From Siphonodentalium dalli (taxonomy: Eukaryota > Mollusca > Scaphopoda > Gadilida > Siphonodentaliidae), in NCBI GenBank assembly GCA_032622095.1, contig CP136064.1:108986004-109050003 (forward strand): 64,000 nt of DNA. Reading direction: 5' to 3'. The position numbers and the translations under genes were made by a program. The notes beneath the pieces were generated by a model, which was not told the DNA's origin, ran no database searches, and saw nothing but the letters and a program-made list of their open reading frames with translations. Positions 35,401 through 45,703 of the stretch are shown one piece after another. Position 1 is the first letter of the stretch. The number at the start of each line of letters is the position of its first letter.

Positions 35401-37495
35401 AAAATGAATGGTATTGATTGACCGATAATTTTCAACTTTATTGTGCAATTAAAAAGTGACTTTCCAAAACTTTTGCCAAATGAAAATATTTTTTGCCAAA
35501 TGTGAATTATTTTTGCCATTGGCAAATTTGGCAAGTGGCAGCGCGAACCCTGTACCCATCATTTCGGGTGATAACCTCGTCTTAACACATTTGCTAAGTG
35601 ATTTTTGTCGATGTCTGTAGAGATCAAATTCACTAAAAGCAGTTGGAAACGGGATTAAAGCCAATATACTAGTACATGTCAAGCAGTCAAACAAATGTTG
35701 TTACTCAGAAATAAAATTAAGTTAATGCACCCGAGGGTGACTGAAGATGCTATTTTTGTGGGCCAAATTTAAAAGATTGTTTGTTTCCCCTCTCCTGACC
35801 GACCCATTTAATTACTCTCGACTCAAATTATTATTTTACCTTCACCTTGTAAGCCAGGTATATTCCTCTATTTTTTGCATAGTTAAGTTATACATACCAG
35901 TATATTAACAATGAGTAATGACTGCAATAAAACAAACTGCATGCAGAAAGATGCAGATGGTTACCTCGTATTTTGACGTCTCTGTAGTAGATATTACTCT
36001 GCAATTCCTACGAATATAACACCTTTCGCAACAATTGGGTCATGATATTTATCTTCCAATATGTGTTTTCTGGTGATGTTGGTTCATATAACATACAAAC
36101 TACCAATAATAGAAGTAATCTGGGAATACCAGTACTGTAGCTATCGGATCTCGCATACATATATGATAACATACTCTCGAGTGCCTACTAGTATTTTTTC
36201 CTGATGTCAGTGATGAATTTCGCACTCGTACAATCCTTATTTGGCCCTGTACGTTTATTAATTTTCCCATGTCCAATGCATGTATGTGAACCTGGAGTTA
36301 CCTTCCTAATTCTTTTTGATTATTCAATTTTCAGTACATGTATGTCTATGAACTGTTCAAAAATAGAAGTATATACTGCAGTTAATGCAGGAGATGGGAG
36401 TGATCGCTCTTCAATTCACAAAATATGCACTCGCCCCTCTTGTCAAATATTAGCAACCACCAAAGGTGCTTATACCTAAGACAGGTGAATGACTTCATAT
36501 AATTGTTTCTATATCCGTCAGTGATTTTTCAAGATCGCGGGTATAGATTTTGGAGAAATTGTCACGTGACTTCCAGTTAGCAACCGTGTGGAGATTGCAA
36601 AAAAATGCGGAATTGGAAATGAAGCATCGCGATAAAAATGAAAGTAACTACTTCACAACTTACGAAGAATTCACATGTCATTTAAGTCTATTAATTTCAT
36701 TTAGACCAATTTCGTTGGTCAGCTTAATGAAAAAGAAAAATGAAGAAGTCATGACGATAATCCAGACAATATTTTACAATCCACGATACGTCATGTCAAT
36801 TTGGCATGTCGTCTCCGTCATGACCACTGCATGATGTTACATAAATTATTCTTAGCGTTATGTCGCCGAAAAAAGGCAAATTTGAGGCACATCATGTGTG
36901 GTTTCTCCACTACGTGTCACGTACATTCATATTTATGGAGACTGTAATTGTTAATTATCGTTGATTCAATATTGAACTATTTCAAAGTTTATTTAGGTCT
37001 ATCCCACAATGACATTTTGTTTGAGAAAAACCCAACTACGATTATATTATGGGTGCAATATTACACCCGTCTTCTGAATCATGGGATCATGAAATAAATG
37101 CTCTTGCTGTGTTTTCCTCGTGGTAAGAACTGAGTTAATGGGTACATCTTTATCTTTATATTCACCAGTATCTTTCTCTAACATCTACAATAAACTATCT
37201 GATACTTTTATATGGATGTACAGTTTTCCAGTGCACCCTGTACTATTATTTCGACCTGTACTGTTAATAAATTTTGGAGATTTTCCACCCTGTACTATTT
37301 AATATTCCGACCTGTACTACTATAAGGCACTCGAGAGTACATGACATGATGTCTTTAAGTGTGATATGTATAATGTAATTTTCTTAACTGTTTTCAGGTG
37401 TAGTCATTGGTTTATATAATGATGCTACAGTACAACCAGGACAAAACACTAATCAGGTCTGTGCCACCCGTGATAAGCTCAACACCGCCCTCTAG
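29320..37495 (+). CDS. Profilin, three coding exons
   Basis: Joined exons 29320-29442, 34492-34657 and 37398-37495 give 128 residues, the usual profilin length (about 125-140). Profilin binds monomeric actin, proline-rich ligands and phosphoinositides in the cytosol. Visible hallmarks: N-terminal MSW (W3, part of the poly-proline groove) with W6, SKWGST around W33 on the first strands, KHGAGGATI (83-91) matching the family G-x-GG-(I/V)-x-(I/V) strand, and CVVIGLYNDATVQPGQ (97-112) matching the A-x-x-(I/V)-x-x-Y-x-x-P-x-x-P-GQ region before the last helix. The C-terminal helix (VCATRDKLNTAL) is divergent and lacks the common D-Y-L. Introns are GTGAGT...TTTCAG (phase 0) and GTAAGT...TTTCAG (phase 1), and the frame is kept through both. 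The introns hold a LINE relic, a TIR element and poly-C tracts. Possible 3' signals are ATTAAA at 37604 or a GTAAGT donor at 37505 leading to 3'-UTR splicing. Confidence 0.87.
29873..30014. repeat. Poly-C microsatellites in profilin intron 1
   Basis: A C-run of over 20 bases at about 29875-29899, then two copies of a C-run plus ATGTATGA near 29970-30010. The other strand is poly-G and could form quadruplexes. Proline-rich frames over this stretch are artefacts of the C-runs. Confidence 0.9.
30135..31199 (+). pseudogene. LINE ORF2 C-terminal relic in profilin intron 1
   Basis: Fragments read ERIQRARRTVYALMGAGLHG, then PRMLYGIECVTF and EIYQRKVLKQLQYLPPRTPN, the thumb/connection region typical of animal non-LTR reverse transcriptases. 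A Cys-rich end, VCQLCKDGEETREYSLTVCR, follows at about 30880-30940. At least two frame changes (near 30530 and 30890) and in-frame stops (30537, about 30655) break it. The catalytic YADD region is absent, so it is 5'-truncated and inactive. Same orientation as profilin. The closest LINE clade cannot be named without a search. Confidence 0.8.
31200..31673. other. Profilin intron 1, unassigned
   Basis: Contains TTTGATCCTGAAATGG at about 31465, also found at 30049 and 30112 on the other side of the LINE relic. The LINE may therefore have inserted into an older repeat. A poly-C run lies at about 31558-31571. Confidence 0.4.
31674..31712. repeat. Clustered GATTTAAATC palindromes
   Basis: Three TGATTTAAATCA-type palindromes in about 40 bp. 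Confidence 0.75.
31713..32099. other. Profilin intron 1, unassigned
   Basis: AT-rich, no feature recognised. Confidence 0.35.
32100..32665. repeat. Inverted and tandem repeat cluster in profilin intron 1
   Basis: GAGAAATTAGCTTCTTCCAA and its complement (GAAGAAGTTAATTTCTCGC) form a hairpin around 32160-32300. The unit TATAAAGCAAAATAAGCAAT...CCATAAGAGGA followed by G-rich GTGCTGGGTGGGGGG occurs twice (about 32300-32390, 32480-32575). A related piece starts at 31590. The G-runs and C-rich linkers make the region low in complexity. Confidence 0.75.
32980..33385. repeat. Cluster of AATTGCGCTTAA-type words
   Basis: At least eight imperfect copies of CAATTGCGCTTAAGCACAAT or its complement within 400 bp, in both orientations, separated by unrelated sequence. 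Confidence 0.7.
33589..33977. mobile_element. 385-bp TIR element with TA target duplication, GCGGC-rich interior
   Basis: TA (33589-33590) and TA (33976-33977) flank ends CCCCGCTGGACAAAACAAG and CTTGTTTTGTCCAGCAGGG. The TIR is about 38 bp, continuing to CCACCGCGG. Inside, an approximately 22-bp degenerate tandem unit (GCGGCCGAATGGCAAGTACA) repeats about eight times. The GC content is far above the surroundings. Frames here are repeat read-through. Confidence 0.85.
34492..34657 (+). CDS. Profilin exon 2 (residues 42-96 plus one base)
   Basis: Acceptor TTTATATTTCAG ends at 34491; donor GTAAGT starts at 34658. Encodes FPSVADAIKVTKSYP at the start and KHGAGGATIAIGDK at the end. 166 nt, leaving phase 1. 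Confidence 0.88.
34860..35560. repeat. Dispersed TTTTGCCAAA / TGGCCA repeats in profilin intron 2
   Basis: GCCAAATGAAAATATTTTTT recurs at about 35017 and 35474, next to GGCAAATTTGGCAAGTGGCA (35524). Similar GGCCAATTTGGCCACTGACA lies at 34869, and AGTGGCCAACAT at 40391. These look like pieces of one dispersed repeat. The rest of the interval is unassigned. Confidence 0.5.
35561..37397. other. Profilin intron 2, unassigned
   Basis: Frames of 91 and 94 codons (36204-36479, 36550-36834) have no recognisable motif and lie inside the intron. No transposon ends identified. Confidence 0.4.
37398..37495 (+). CDS. Profilin exon 3 (residues 97-128 and stop)
   Basis: Acceptor TTAACTGTTTTCAG ends at 37397. 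The first two bases complete the split Cys codon. Encodes VVIGLYNDATVQPGQNTNQ and a short divergent tail, stop TAG at 37493-37495. A good donor (CAAGTAAGT, 37505) nine bases after the stop suggests a possible 3'-UTR intron. Confidence 0.85.
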
Positions 37496-38567
37496 CTCTC
37501 AACAAGTAAGTCTGTATTTTCATTGCAATTGACTTGCCTGCTTTTCATGATGAGATGTCTCTTGCCTACATTTATCAAATGTTTTGATTGCCCAAATATT
37601 CATATTAAAGTATCTTGATAGCCTGATTATCATGGTTGCCTTGATAATCTGAGTCATACCTGTATTTTTGTTTTAGAACCCGATTATTCGATCTTGCATC
37701 AAGGTTCCCACAGGACATTGAATTTGTCAAATTGCAATTCAAGATATGTAAAGTAGTTGAAATGCTGTGAAGGGGGGGGGGGGGGGCTTGAATAATCTTG
37801 AATTTCAAGCAATATTTGCATTACTCGCTGAACTTATAGGGTTCCATTCGCATTTCACTACTCAGGACCTTGAAAATGATCATAGTCTTGAATATTTTTA
37901 GTTTTTAACTTTTGGAAACCGGTACGAACTACTCTACTAGTAGGTGATACAAATTTGATGAAAACAGTTTATTTCATCACTACAAATATTATCTTAAAGA
38001 AATAGTAAATGGACTTTCTTCTATTGTTTCTATTTTACAAGTCACTTATTAATATTTCAGTAGATAACCTGTCATAGAGGAAATTGGTTTCAACAATTGC
38101 TTTTTATTTATTTTTCAGATTTTATAGCAGCGCAGTAAACAATTGTAAGTCAGAAGACAAATGAAACCACACATTTTCATGTCATGATTCTCAGTATGAT
38201 TTGATATCAATTGGATCCATATTCCAACATACATAAAACACGCAACGGAATACTCTGGATTTAAATATGGAACATTTAAATTTGACGGAGTCCTTGTGTT
38301 TCTGTTGGATAATTGCTATGATGTGCTGCGAAGTAATGATTTTGCTGGATTAATTGGATTTTTAGTGGTCATGATATTGCAACCTACTTTCTACATCAGG
38401 TAGGCAGTTGTTGTGCCTTTTGAAGTTGGTCAACACTTAACAGCACCAGAAATAGAAGGTTCCAAGCGCTACTGGTATGCCAAGAGAAGCCTAATTTCTA
38501 ATTTGTTTTATTTTTAATTTAACATGCATACATGTACACTGTAATGTTTTTGGGCTTACTTTATATA
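37496..38567. other. Profilin 3' flank
   Basis: ATTAAA at 37604 is a possible variant polyadenylation signal. A G-run lies at about 37772-37787. A strong acceptor (TTATTTATTTTTCAG, ending 38118) could join a non-coding last exon. No second gene recognised. Confidence 0.4.
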
Positions 38568-38780
38568 CAGTAATGCCCTAAGTAATCGGCTCCTTAAACA
38601 CAGCAGAATTATGGGTAACTTTTCAGGATTTAGTCGGAAATATGGCTTGTTGCCATTCATCGGAAAGCTCTCCCCGAGAGTTTTCCGATGATTGGCAACA
38701 AGCCATATTTCCGACTAAATCCTGAAAAGTTACCCATAATTCTGCTGTGTTCAAGGAGTCGATTACTTAGGGCATTACTA
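38568..38780. mobile_element. Fold-back MITE (CAGTAATGCCC family), copy F, full length
   Basis: 213 bp, left end CAGTAATGCCC preceded by TA, right end GGGCATTACTA. Arms pair nearly throughout. Apex GGAAAGCTCTCCCCGAGAG. Serves as a family reference copy with G and K. Confidence 0.95.
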
Positions 38781-38880
38781 TACTTATGTAAAGGCCTTTA
38801 CAAGATGCTGTGATGTTATTTCAGTATTTGAGATCACATTTGGTTTAAAGATTTCGAAGTTAATGAGAAAATAGATAACA

Positions 38881-38953
38881 TTAACCCTTTCTATACTATG
38901 AATGAATACTTCATAACTGAATAGGAGAATCCATTTAATATAGAAAGGGTTAA
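38881..38953. mobile_element. 65-bp TTAA-flanked mini element
   Basis: TTAA at 38881-38884 and 38950-38953 around CCCTTTCTATA and TATAGAAAGGG. Only 65 bp between the duplications. The element at 42082-42342 has a related end (TTAACCTTTCCTATACTA) and the shared inner block GAGAATCCATTTA. Confidence 0.75.
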
Positions 38954-38992
38954 ATAATGTCTTTTTTGGTTACAAGACTCCCTGGATTAGAC

Positions 38993-39554
38993 TTAGCCCT
39001 TTGGAGAGTATCTATCTGTAAAGTCATATACATGACGTCATGAGAAAATTTAACGTCAACTTCATAGCAATAATTATTAACAAGTTCGGATCAAAAGGGT
39101 CCATTAATTCGTTTTAATTAATGTGCATTTTTTGTTAACATGTGTTATCATAATGTATTGCACTTATACATTTGGGTCATTATATTAATCAAAATAACTC
39201 TTGTACAAATCATTTATAAATCAGATGATTTATTGAAGTTATGTCTACATAAAATAACACTTCCTGAAACGACATATATGTCGTTCTACTCCTCAGCCGA
39301 TAGACGACATATACAGTAATGTCCTAAGTAATCGACTCTTTAACTACAGCAGAATTATGGGTAACTTTTCAGGATTTAGTCGGAAATATGGCTTGTTGCC
39401 ATTCATCGGAAAGTTCTCAGGGAGAGCTTTCCGATGAATGGCAACAAGCCAGATTTCCGACTAAATCCTGAAAAGTTACCCATAATTCTGCTGTAGTTAA
39501 AGAGTCGATTACTTAGGGCATTACTGTATGTCGTTCTACTCGCCAAAGGGTTAA
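38993..39554. mobile_element. TTAA-type element with ACGACATATATGTCGT palindromes, hosting a nested MITE
   Basis: Left TTAG (38993-38996, a one-base change from TTAA) then CCCTTTGGAGAGTA. Right TACTCGCCAAAGGG then TTAA (39551-39554). The palindrome ACGACATATATGTCGT occurs at 39269-39284, and again split by MITE copy G at its exact centre. Without the MITE the element is about 340 bp. Confidence 0.78.
39314..39526. mobile_element. Fold-back MITE (CAGTAATGCCC family), copy G, nested
   Basis: 213 bp, flanked by TA (39312-39313, 39527-39528). The host sequence ACGACATA-TATGTCGT is cut at its central TA, and an unbroken copy of the same palindrome lies 20 bp away. That proves the TA duplication and the exact ends. 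Confidence 0.96.
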
Positions 39555-39891
39555 GAAGTAAATCTCAATTTTAAAACAGAAAATATCTCGAAAATGGATT
39601 AAAATTACTTTCAAATGTTAACAATACGTTGGCATGCTCATATTCATGTGATATACATATATGTGTCATTATTAAAGCCCATTTAATATAAATTTTGTGA
39701 TACCATAGTCATGCAATGACAATCACACTGTGATCTTAGTAGTTAGAAACATTTTCTCTTTATTCTTATAACTCTCAGCTGAAACTGATAGTCATTATAA
39801 AATTGGAAATTTAAGACCTACTAGTGCATGTATTCATATTGTTGTTATATATCAATAAGATATGTTTTCAGTCAGTTCAATTTAAAGGGGT

Positions 39892-40090
39892 ACTCTATAC
39901 TAAATCCGGCCATTTATGGGACCATCGCCTTTTTTCTCAACAGAATATATGCAACAAATGAATGAATTTGAGCCATGGATTAGTGCAAATTACACTGTGT
40001 GCTCTATGAATGATGCAAACAACATGGTAATTATAATGAAAATGAATTTATGACTGGAATGGCTGGATTTAGGGCACAGTCCCCCTTTAA
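39892..40090. mobile_element. 199-bp TIR element, TTAAAGGGG ends
   Basis: Left TTAAAGGGGTACTCTATACT then AAATCCGGCCATT. Right AATGGCTGGATTTAGGGCAC then AGTCCCCCTTTAA. TIR of about 32 bp with a few mismatches. Non-coding. Confidence 0.78.
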
Positions 40091-40794
40091 GGCCTTAAAA
40101 AGACCTTTGTTTCATCAAGTTGACCATATTCTAAACTGACGAGTCTATGACTATATATTTAGTTGAGATATAGAAAAAAATCTGCCAAACGTTATCCTTT
40201 TTCATAGAAGACACATGCATTTAATATATATAAACAGTAGACTGAGTGTCAATATTCCCAATTTCTAAACTTCGCCTATTGTAAATACAGAACACTTGTA
40301 GACTCCCCATACTAATGGTGGTTTCATCTCATGGTTCTAGTTTTGGTTGAAATTGGCCAAAGTTTCTGAAAAATGGCCATTATTTAAGAAAGTGGCCAAC
40401 ATAATTTTCTGGCCAGCATGAACCCAGTCGGTGTCAATGTCACTGTGTCCATGGATGAACTTATCCACAGTGACAAAAAACTCAAAATGTTCAAGAAGAT
40501 TTTATGGTAAAAATAATAAAAGGAATTATTCTGTATTGACCTGGCTGAGGCTACATGTAACATATGAAGTTCATAACTTGAAGTTGGGAACTGTTTTATG
40601 ATGCTAACAATCTTAATTTTTCCAGTTTGTTGGCAGACCAATGGTCTTATACCAGTAATGATGACTTATTATGATCAACTATAGCAGAGTAAGAACCGAG
40701 CCTTTCCTATTTATACACAGTAGCATAGGTCTACTGTTTGAAAATGACTGTCAATATGCTTCTAGGCTACTGACGCTAATAGGTCTTTGTCACA
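40091..40794. other. Unassigned sequence
   Basis: Contains a TGGCCAAAG/AGTGGCCAACA segment related to the profilin intron 2 repeats. An 85-codon minus frame has no motif. Confidence 0.35.
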
Positions 40795-40802
40795 TCGTGT
40801 TG

Positions 40803-41073
40803 TGCAAAAAGACACCCAGGATCTCTCACACATGCAAAATACACCCAGGATCACCCAAACGTTCAAAAAGACACCCAGCGTCTCGAATTCTCATCAAAAA
40901 CGTGATATTAGAATTAGTCTGCTAATTATTATAATAAGTATTTGTTTTTGATCACAGTGGAATTTCACCGCAATTTGAATGGGCATTCCATTCGCTTTGA
41001 ATTTGACTGACTCAACTTTGAGATGCTGGGTGACTTGTTGTACATTAGGGTGATCCTGGGTGTCATTCTGTGT
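40803..41073. repeat. GACACCCAGGAT tandem triplet with an inverted partner
   Basis: Three imperfect copies of AAAAGACACCCAGGATCTC at 40806-40885. The complement GGGTGATCCTGGGTGTCATT lies at about 41049-41068. Together they could fold as a long stem around about 165 bp of spacer. Confidence 0.7.
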
Positions 41074-41429
41074 GAAACCATGCGAGGATGGCCAATTCAG
41101 CGTTTCTGGCTCCCCCCCTTTCTATTGAATCTCCCAATCAGAAGGCCATTGAGATTACAGATTTCTCAAGTGAAATCAGATCCATTTTGGATTTGATGTT
41201 GATAATTTCACAACTGTTACTGCATTGTGTTTGTGATATGATAATGGTACCACACATGTATTGTATTTATTCTTGGATGACTAAATGTTTTTGAAGTTCA
41301 TATTCATTATCCAATTAATTAATGGTTAACTGTTAAAAGCAGATTCCTCTTTTGAAAGAGACCATTTCAGGCCTGAAATCAAATCAGGTAATTTGTCACT
41401 TTTGTGACGTTCCAGTTATCAAAATAGCT

Positions 41430-41815
41430 TAAAGTCACATATTATGTACTTGTTCGGGTGCATGAAACTGATCAGTTAGTATTCAGGCACTGTGCCAACT
41501 GGAGGAATGTGGCATTCTATTAACATTGCCGGAAATCTCAAGCAAATTGATCATACCACTCCATAGAAAACATCGTCTGAAATACGCCCAATTGTAAATA
41601 TTTACTTCTTAATTCGGGACGCAACTATCGGCGACAAACAAGCGAAAACAATTTTGTCTTTGAGAGTCACTGCATTTAATTGATATAAAAGAATGACAGT
41701 GTGCGATGTCGATTTGGACATCATATTTGTAAAATTAACAATTCTGAGCAAGATTATTCTCAATTTCAATTTGATCACCCTATTATTAGTGTTTCACATC
41801 ACTTTAACAAATACA
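41430..41815 (+). repeat. Dispersed TTAAAGT repeat, full copy
   Basis: Aligns along its length with 50930-51285: ACTTGTTCGGGTGCATGAAA, GGAATGTGGCATTCTATTAA, CCATAGAAAACATCGTCTGA, GGGACGCAACTATCGGCGA, GAGCAAGATTATTCTC and GTGTTTCACATCACTTTAA. The ends are short inverted repeats (TTAAAGTCACAT / ATCACTTTAA). No coding content. May be a non-autonomous DNA transposon. Confidence 0.75.
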
Positions 41816-42081
41816 TGAAATATTTTACGGAATATATACCGTTTTGTCTCGCATATAAAAGACATTAAAAGTCATATTTATTGTCTCTGAGGAAAATAAG
41901 GATTTTTTTCACTCTGGCATTGAACATTAAAGCGTCTTCCATCTTAGTACTTTCCCAAATCTTGATACATGTATGTTAAAAATAAAAGAGTATTTGTATC
42001 ACCTTTGATGAGAAATGTTACAACAGCTAATAATTTCTCTGACTTTTGGTTAGTCTATTCAAAGTATATAAAGTCTGTATA

Positions 42082-42342
42082 TTAACCTTTCCTATACTAA
42101 ATACTCATTGGCAAGTAGTTCCCTTAGGAAATGTTCAGATAATAAGTTCAACAAATGTTTGTTGAACTTATTATTTAAATATTTACCACCAATTAATAGG
42201 AATAATATTGCACTTGTTTTATGTGTTTGTCTGCCTGTTGTCCGCTCACATTACCTGAACATCCCCCCAGTTGAATAATTGACCATTCCAATGTATACTT
42301 TTATAACATGGTGTGAGAATCCATTTAGTAAAGAAGGGTTAA
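42082..42342. mobile_element. TTAA-flanked element related to the mini element at 38.9 kb
   Basis: TTAA (42082-42085) CCTTTCCTATACTAA ... GAGAATCCATTTAGTAAAGA then GGG and TTAA (42339-42342). An internal palindrome AATAAGTTCAACAAATGTTT / TGTTGAACTTATTAT lies at about 42140-42175. Confidence 0.7.
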
Positions 42343-42353
42343 TATTTTGTGTA

Positions 42354-42567
42354 CAGTAATGCCCTAAGTAATCGACCTCTTGACCACAGCAGAATTATTG
42401 GTAACTTTTCAGGATTTAGTCGGAAATATGGCTTGTTGCCATTCACCGGAAAGCTCTCACTGAGAGCTTTCCGATGAATGGCAACAAGCCATATTTCCGA
42501 CTAAATCCTGAAAAGTTACCCATAATTCTGCTGTGGTCAAGGGGTCGATTTACTTAGGGAATTACTG
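42354..42567. mobile_element. Fold-back MITE (CAGTAATGCCC family), copy H
   Basis: Ends CAGTAATGCCC and GGGAATTACTG, TA on both sides (42352-42353, 42568-42569). It sits only 11 bp after the TTAA element. Confidence 0.94.
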
Positions 42568-42997
42568 TATGTACCGTAGAGACACAGAATTTTGATCACC
42601 AGAATAATTATGACAAAAGTGCAAAATTACTATGTCAAATTTGAGGCCTGAATATTACGAGTAGCTTCAAACAAGATTATATTGCTGGCTGCCAATAAAA
42701 AATGTCATTATGTTGTGTGGGTAAGATGAATTATTGGGTACAAAATATACTTACTGAGATTTTATTTCTCTTGCGTTTGACCAAATATCACACAACTGTA
42801 TGTTGATTTGTCCTATTTATCCGTGGTGTCAGTCTGAGTGAAGCCAGAATATTGAACAGCTATGTGTACGTCAGTCTTGATATATCCTTCATATTACCAC
42901 AGCATTATAGGACTTTCCTGCAGTATGATGTCCCCATCCACATTTTGCATTAATCCTTTCATGGCGGGAGCTGTGCTGGTGCAGCATTAAAGATATT
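42568..42997. other. Unassigned sequence
   Basis: No feature recognised. Confidence 0.35.
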
Positions 42998-43170
42998 GTG
43001 CCAATGCATTCTCTTATATATGCCAGTCTCCCATTGGGAGCCTTGCATATATAAGAGAATTCAATAACTGACAAGGTCGAGGTAAATATTGTTAGGCCAA
43101 TGAATAATCTTGTATATGCGAGGTGCCCAATGGGAGACTCGCATACTTAAGAGAATGCGTTGGCACAGGG
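42998..43170. mobile_element. Twin-hairpin element, diverged copy with altered stem
   Basis: Hairpin 1 GTGCCAATGCATTCTC...AAGAGAATTCA; hairpin 2 TTAGGCCAATG...GCGTTGGCACAGGG. The apical stem reads TCTCCC-ATT-GGGAG in place of CGACC-ATA-GGTCG, so both sides changed together. Not inside a TTAA element, but one begins 27 bp further on. Confidence 0.75.
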
Positions 43171-43197
43171 TTTTTGCAAAATTTAAGAAAGCACCAG

Positions 43198-43954
43198 TTA
43201 ACCCTTTGAACCCGAGAGACCGGAATACCGGTCCAATCCTTATATATATACCTATATCCCAGGAGACTGGAATACCGGTCCGGAAATCAGACGATATTTG
43301 ACACGAAATTACAGCTCAATAAACGCACATATTAACTAGAGTTGTACTTCTACTTTGCACACATGTGTCACATGTTTACCTATGTGACTTTGATCGACAA
43401 ACTGACAGAGGGTTTGTTTCTTTGCACATGCGCAGAGGCCTATTTCGAGAAAAAAACCCGCTTTTTTATCGTCTGAAAATGGGAAGTATTTCGTTAGAAA
43501 TTTCGCGATCAAAACACAATTAACTAGCATAGTGCTTCTATACTTTGCGCGAATGAGTCACATGTTCATACCTCTGATTTTAGCAGCCAAATTGGAAACA
43601 GGGGGTCTGTTTCTTCGTGCAAGCACACAGGTGCATTTTGAGAAATGCCTTCTTTTGCAGGCAAAGTGTAAGAATTTCGTTATAAATATATAGCGCAGCC
43701 AAAGGAAGCTGCAATATATCTATATACATGTACATTGAACGTGGAATAGACTGTCTCGTTGAAATACATTTTGACATATTTCACCGCACACTTGTTCAGT
43801 TAGCATAGTAGATTGCCGTATAGTTGAGCGTGTATACATGCATATACGTCCCAATTAAGAGCTTCATGAGTTACGTCGTCTGAACACTATATAACGTCAG
43901 GCGCCTCGGGTTGGGGTCATTTAACGTTCAGGACGTTAGGGTTCAAAGGGTTAA
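43198..43954. mobile_element. TTAA-flanked element with GACCGGAATACCGGTC palindromes
   Basis: TTAA (43198-43201) CCCTTTGAACCC and GGGTTCAAAGGG TTAA (43951-43954); 749 bp between. Two copies of GACCGGAATACCGGTC (the second with one change) lie within the first 90 bp. Inside, TGACTC/TGTCACATGTT and TTTCTTTGCACATGCGCA segments occur twice (about 43360-43500 and 43545-43680), an internal tandem duplication of roughly 190 bp. No transposase frame. Confidence 0.82.
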
Positions 43955-44854
43955 AAATTCTAAGCATCTACCGGTATCGGCTGTTTGGCTCTGACTGAGT
44001 TCTGCTGCAACAATTTGTGGTTGGCTGCCACTGGCGATAAACTTATTGGATTCCCTGATGTGTTTTTTTTAGACTACATATATCAAACATGTAGCTGTTC
44101 AGTATTTTGAGGTCACTCAGACTGTCCCTGTGTATGTTTGTTTGTTCGACATTCCATCTGATGTTGGTCCGTACATCATGGTCTATTCATTGTGCTTTCA
44201 TTCAGTGTTAAATTTATTACATTTTTTTGGACCGTTTTCACCTTTGTTGTGGCAGTGCTATGGTTATAATGGTTACTCTTAAAATACTCTCATGCACCAG
44301 TGATGGTCTTATATGCAGGTTCCCATATAAAAATTAGTTATAGCACTAAAAGTATGATCTAAGCTGAGGGAATTCTCAATGTGTCCTTCTGATCATAATA
44401 TGGCCATTTCGATAAGAACAGATAATTTGTTCATGCATAAATGAAGCAATGAGTGCATTATGCAGAGCCAGTGTCTCCACCTAAATAAAAATATAAGAAA
44501 AATTTGCATATTATGTCATCAAACATAGCCATAATACATGAATATTTCCCTTTATTTTATTTAATTTCCGTATATTATTGCATTTTCGAGGACATGTAGA
44601 AAATCTCCATAACAAGATTTTTTTTAACCTTGTGTTATGTTTTTAGGTACATTTATTTCTACGACTCATCTTTGTTGGGGGACCTCTGGTCTTATATTGA
44701 CTGTATTGACCCTCAATATTTATGTTATAAGAATGATGTTTAAACAAGATTTCTATATAAATTTATATGGAGTAAAAGGAAAGTGAAATTTCCTATGTGT
44801 GGAGTTTGTAGCAGTCTAGTATGAAGATCTTGAGACCATTCTGGTAGCAGAGTC
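43955..44854. other. Unassigned sequence
   Basis: A T-tract/AG acceptor-like site at 44066-44073 precedes a 69-codon open stretch, but no conserved motif or donor supports an exon. No repeat ends recognised. Confidence 0.35.
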
Positions 44855-45003
44855 AAGCCTTGAAATAGTGTGCCTGTCATTTGCAGAATGAGGTCCCCAG
44901 AGGGTGAATTTAGTGATGCTACACTGCATAGCCAGCTAGCATCACCAAATTCACCCTCTGGGGACCTCATTCTGCAAATGACAGGCACACTATTTCAAGG
45001 CTT
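44855..45003. mobile_element. GAGGTCCCC-family fold-back, near-perfect 66-bp arms
   Basis: AAGCCTTGAAATAGTGTGCC, TGTCATTTGCAGAATGAGG and TCCCCAGAGGGTGAATTTAG are repeated as reverse complement around a 17-base loop. Only about one mismatch in the arms, so a young or recently rearranged copy. A partial arm follows at 45045-45100. Confidence 0.85.
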
Positions 45004-45184
45004 GAGCAGAGTATTTGGATGCCACCAAAAGGACTCAAAATATGGTGCTGGACATTTGAAGAATGAGGTCCCCAGAGGGTGAATTTAGTGATGCTACCCT
45101 GAAAGTTCTTTATTAACAAGTTGTTTTTGGTTTCTTCATAAACTTCTTCAGATTCTATTTATTTTTTAGTTAAGTTTCTCTATA

Positions 45185-45400
45185 TCCCCAAATTGGCAGA
45201 CAATGCAATGTATAATTGAGGTTCCCAATGGGTGCACAGCACCATATGGGAACTTGAACCTGTGTCTAGGTATCCCATAGCAGATGAAGACATGCAGAAT
45301 GAGGTCCTCAGAGGATGAATTTGCAACACTATATTCACCCTCTGGGGACCTCCTGTAAATGTACAGCACCATGTTATTAGGCCTGGCCACCACACTCACC
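45185..45400. repeat. GAGGTCCCC-family repeat, diverged copy
   Basis: Contains CCAAATTGGCAGACAATGCA, GAGGTTCCCAATGGGTGCA and AATGAGGTCCTCAGAGG / CACCCTCTGGGGACCTCC in the opposite orientation to the copy at 51.8 kb. Confidence 0.65.
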
Positions 45401-45642
45401 TTCCTGAAGAGATTAGATAGATTGAACATCTTCTTTGGTTAAGTTTTAACTTTATTAATGAACACTCTTTTGTATCTCATTTTATTAAAGTTAAATAAAC
45501 CTATATTTGTCTTTTTCTATTCCTTGTTTGAGATATTTTGTCTACCCGTGGCTTATATAGGTAATCTGCTATAAAAATGGGATACGGCCACACAAATTTG
45601 ATTAGCTGCTTCCTGAAATATTGCGAGAAAACCCTACATTGT

Positions 45643-45703
45643 ATGCCAATGCATTCTCTTATATATGCGAGTCTCCCATAGGGAGCCTTGCATATATCAG
45701 AGG
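45643..45703. mobile_element. Single hairpin of the twin-hairpin family
   Basis: TGCCAATGCATTCTC then TATATGCGAGTCTCCC-ATA-GGGAGCCTTGCATATA. The right base of the stem is lost. Confidence 0.7.

Noticed and set aside
36204-36834. 91- and 94-codon frames in profilin intron 2
   Set aside because: Inside an intron, no motif, no splice support.
44074-44280. 69-codon stretch after a T-tract/AG acceptor-like site
   Set aside because: No donor, no conserved motif and a T-rich hydrophobic reading; not enough to call an exon.
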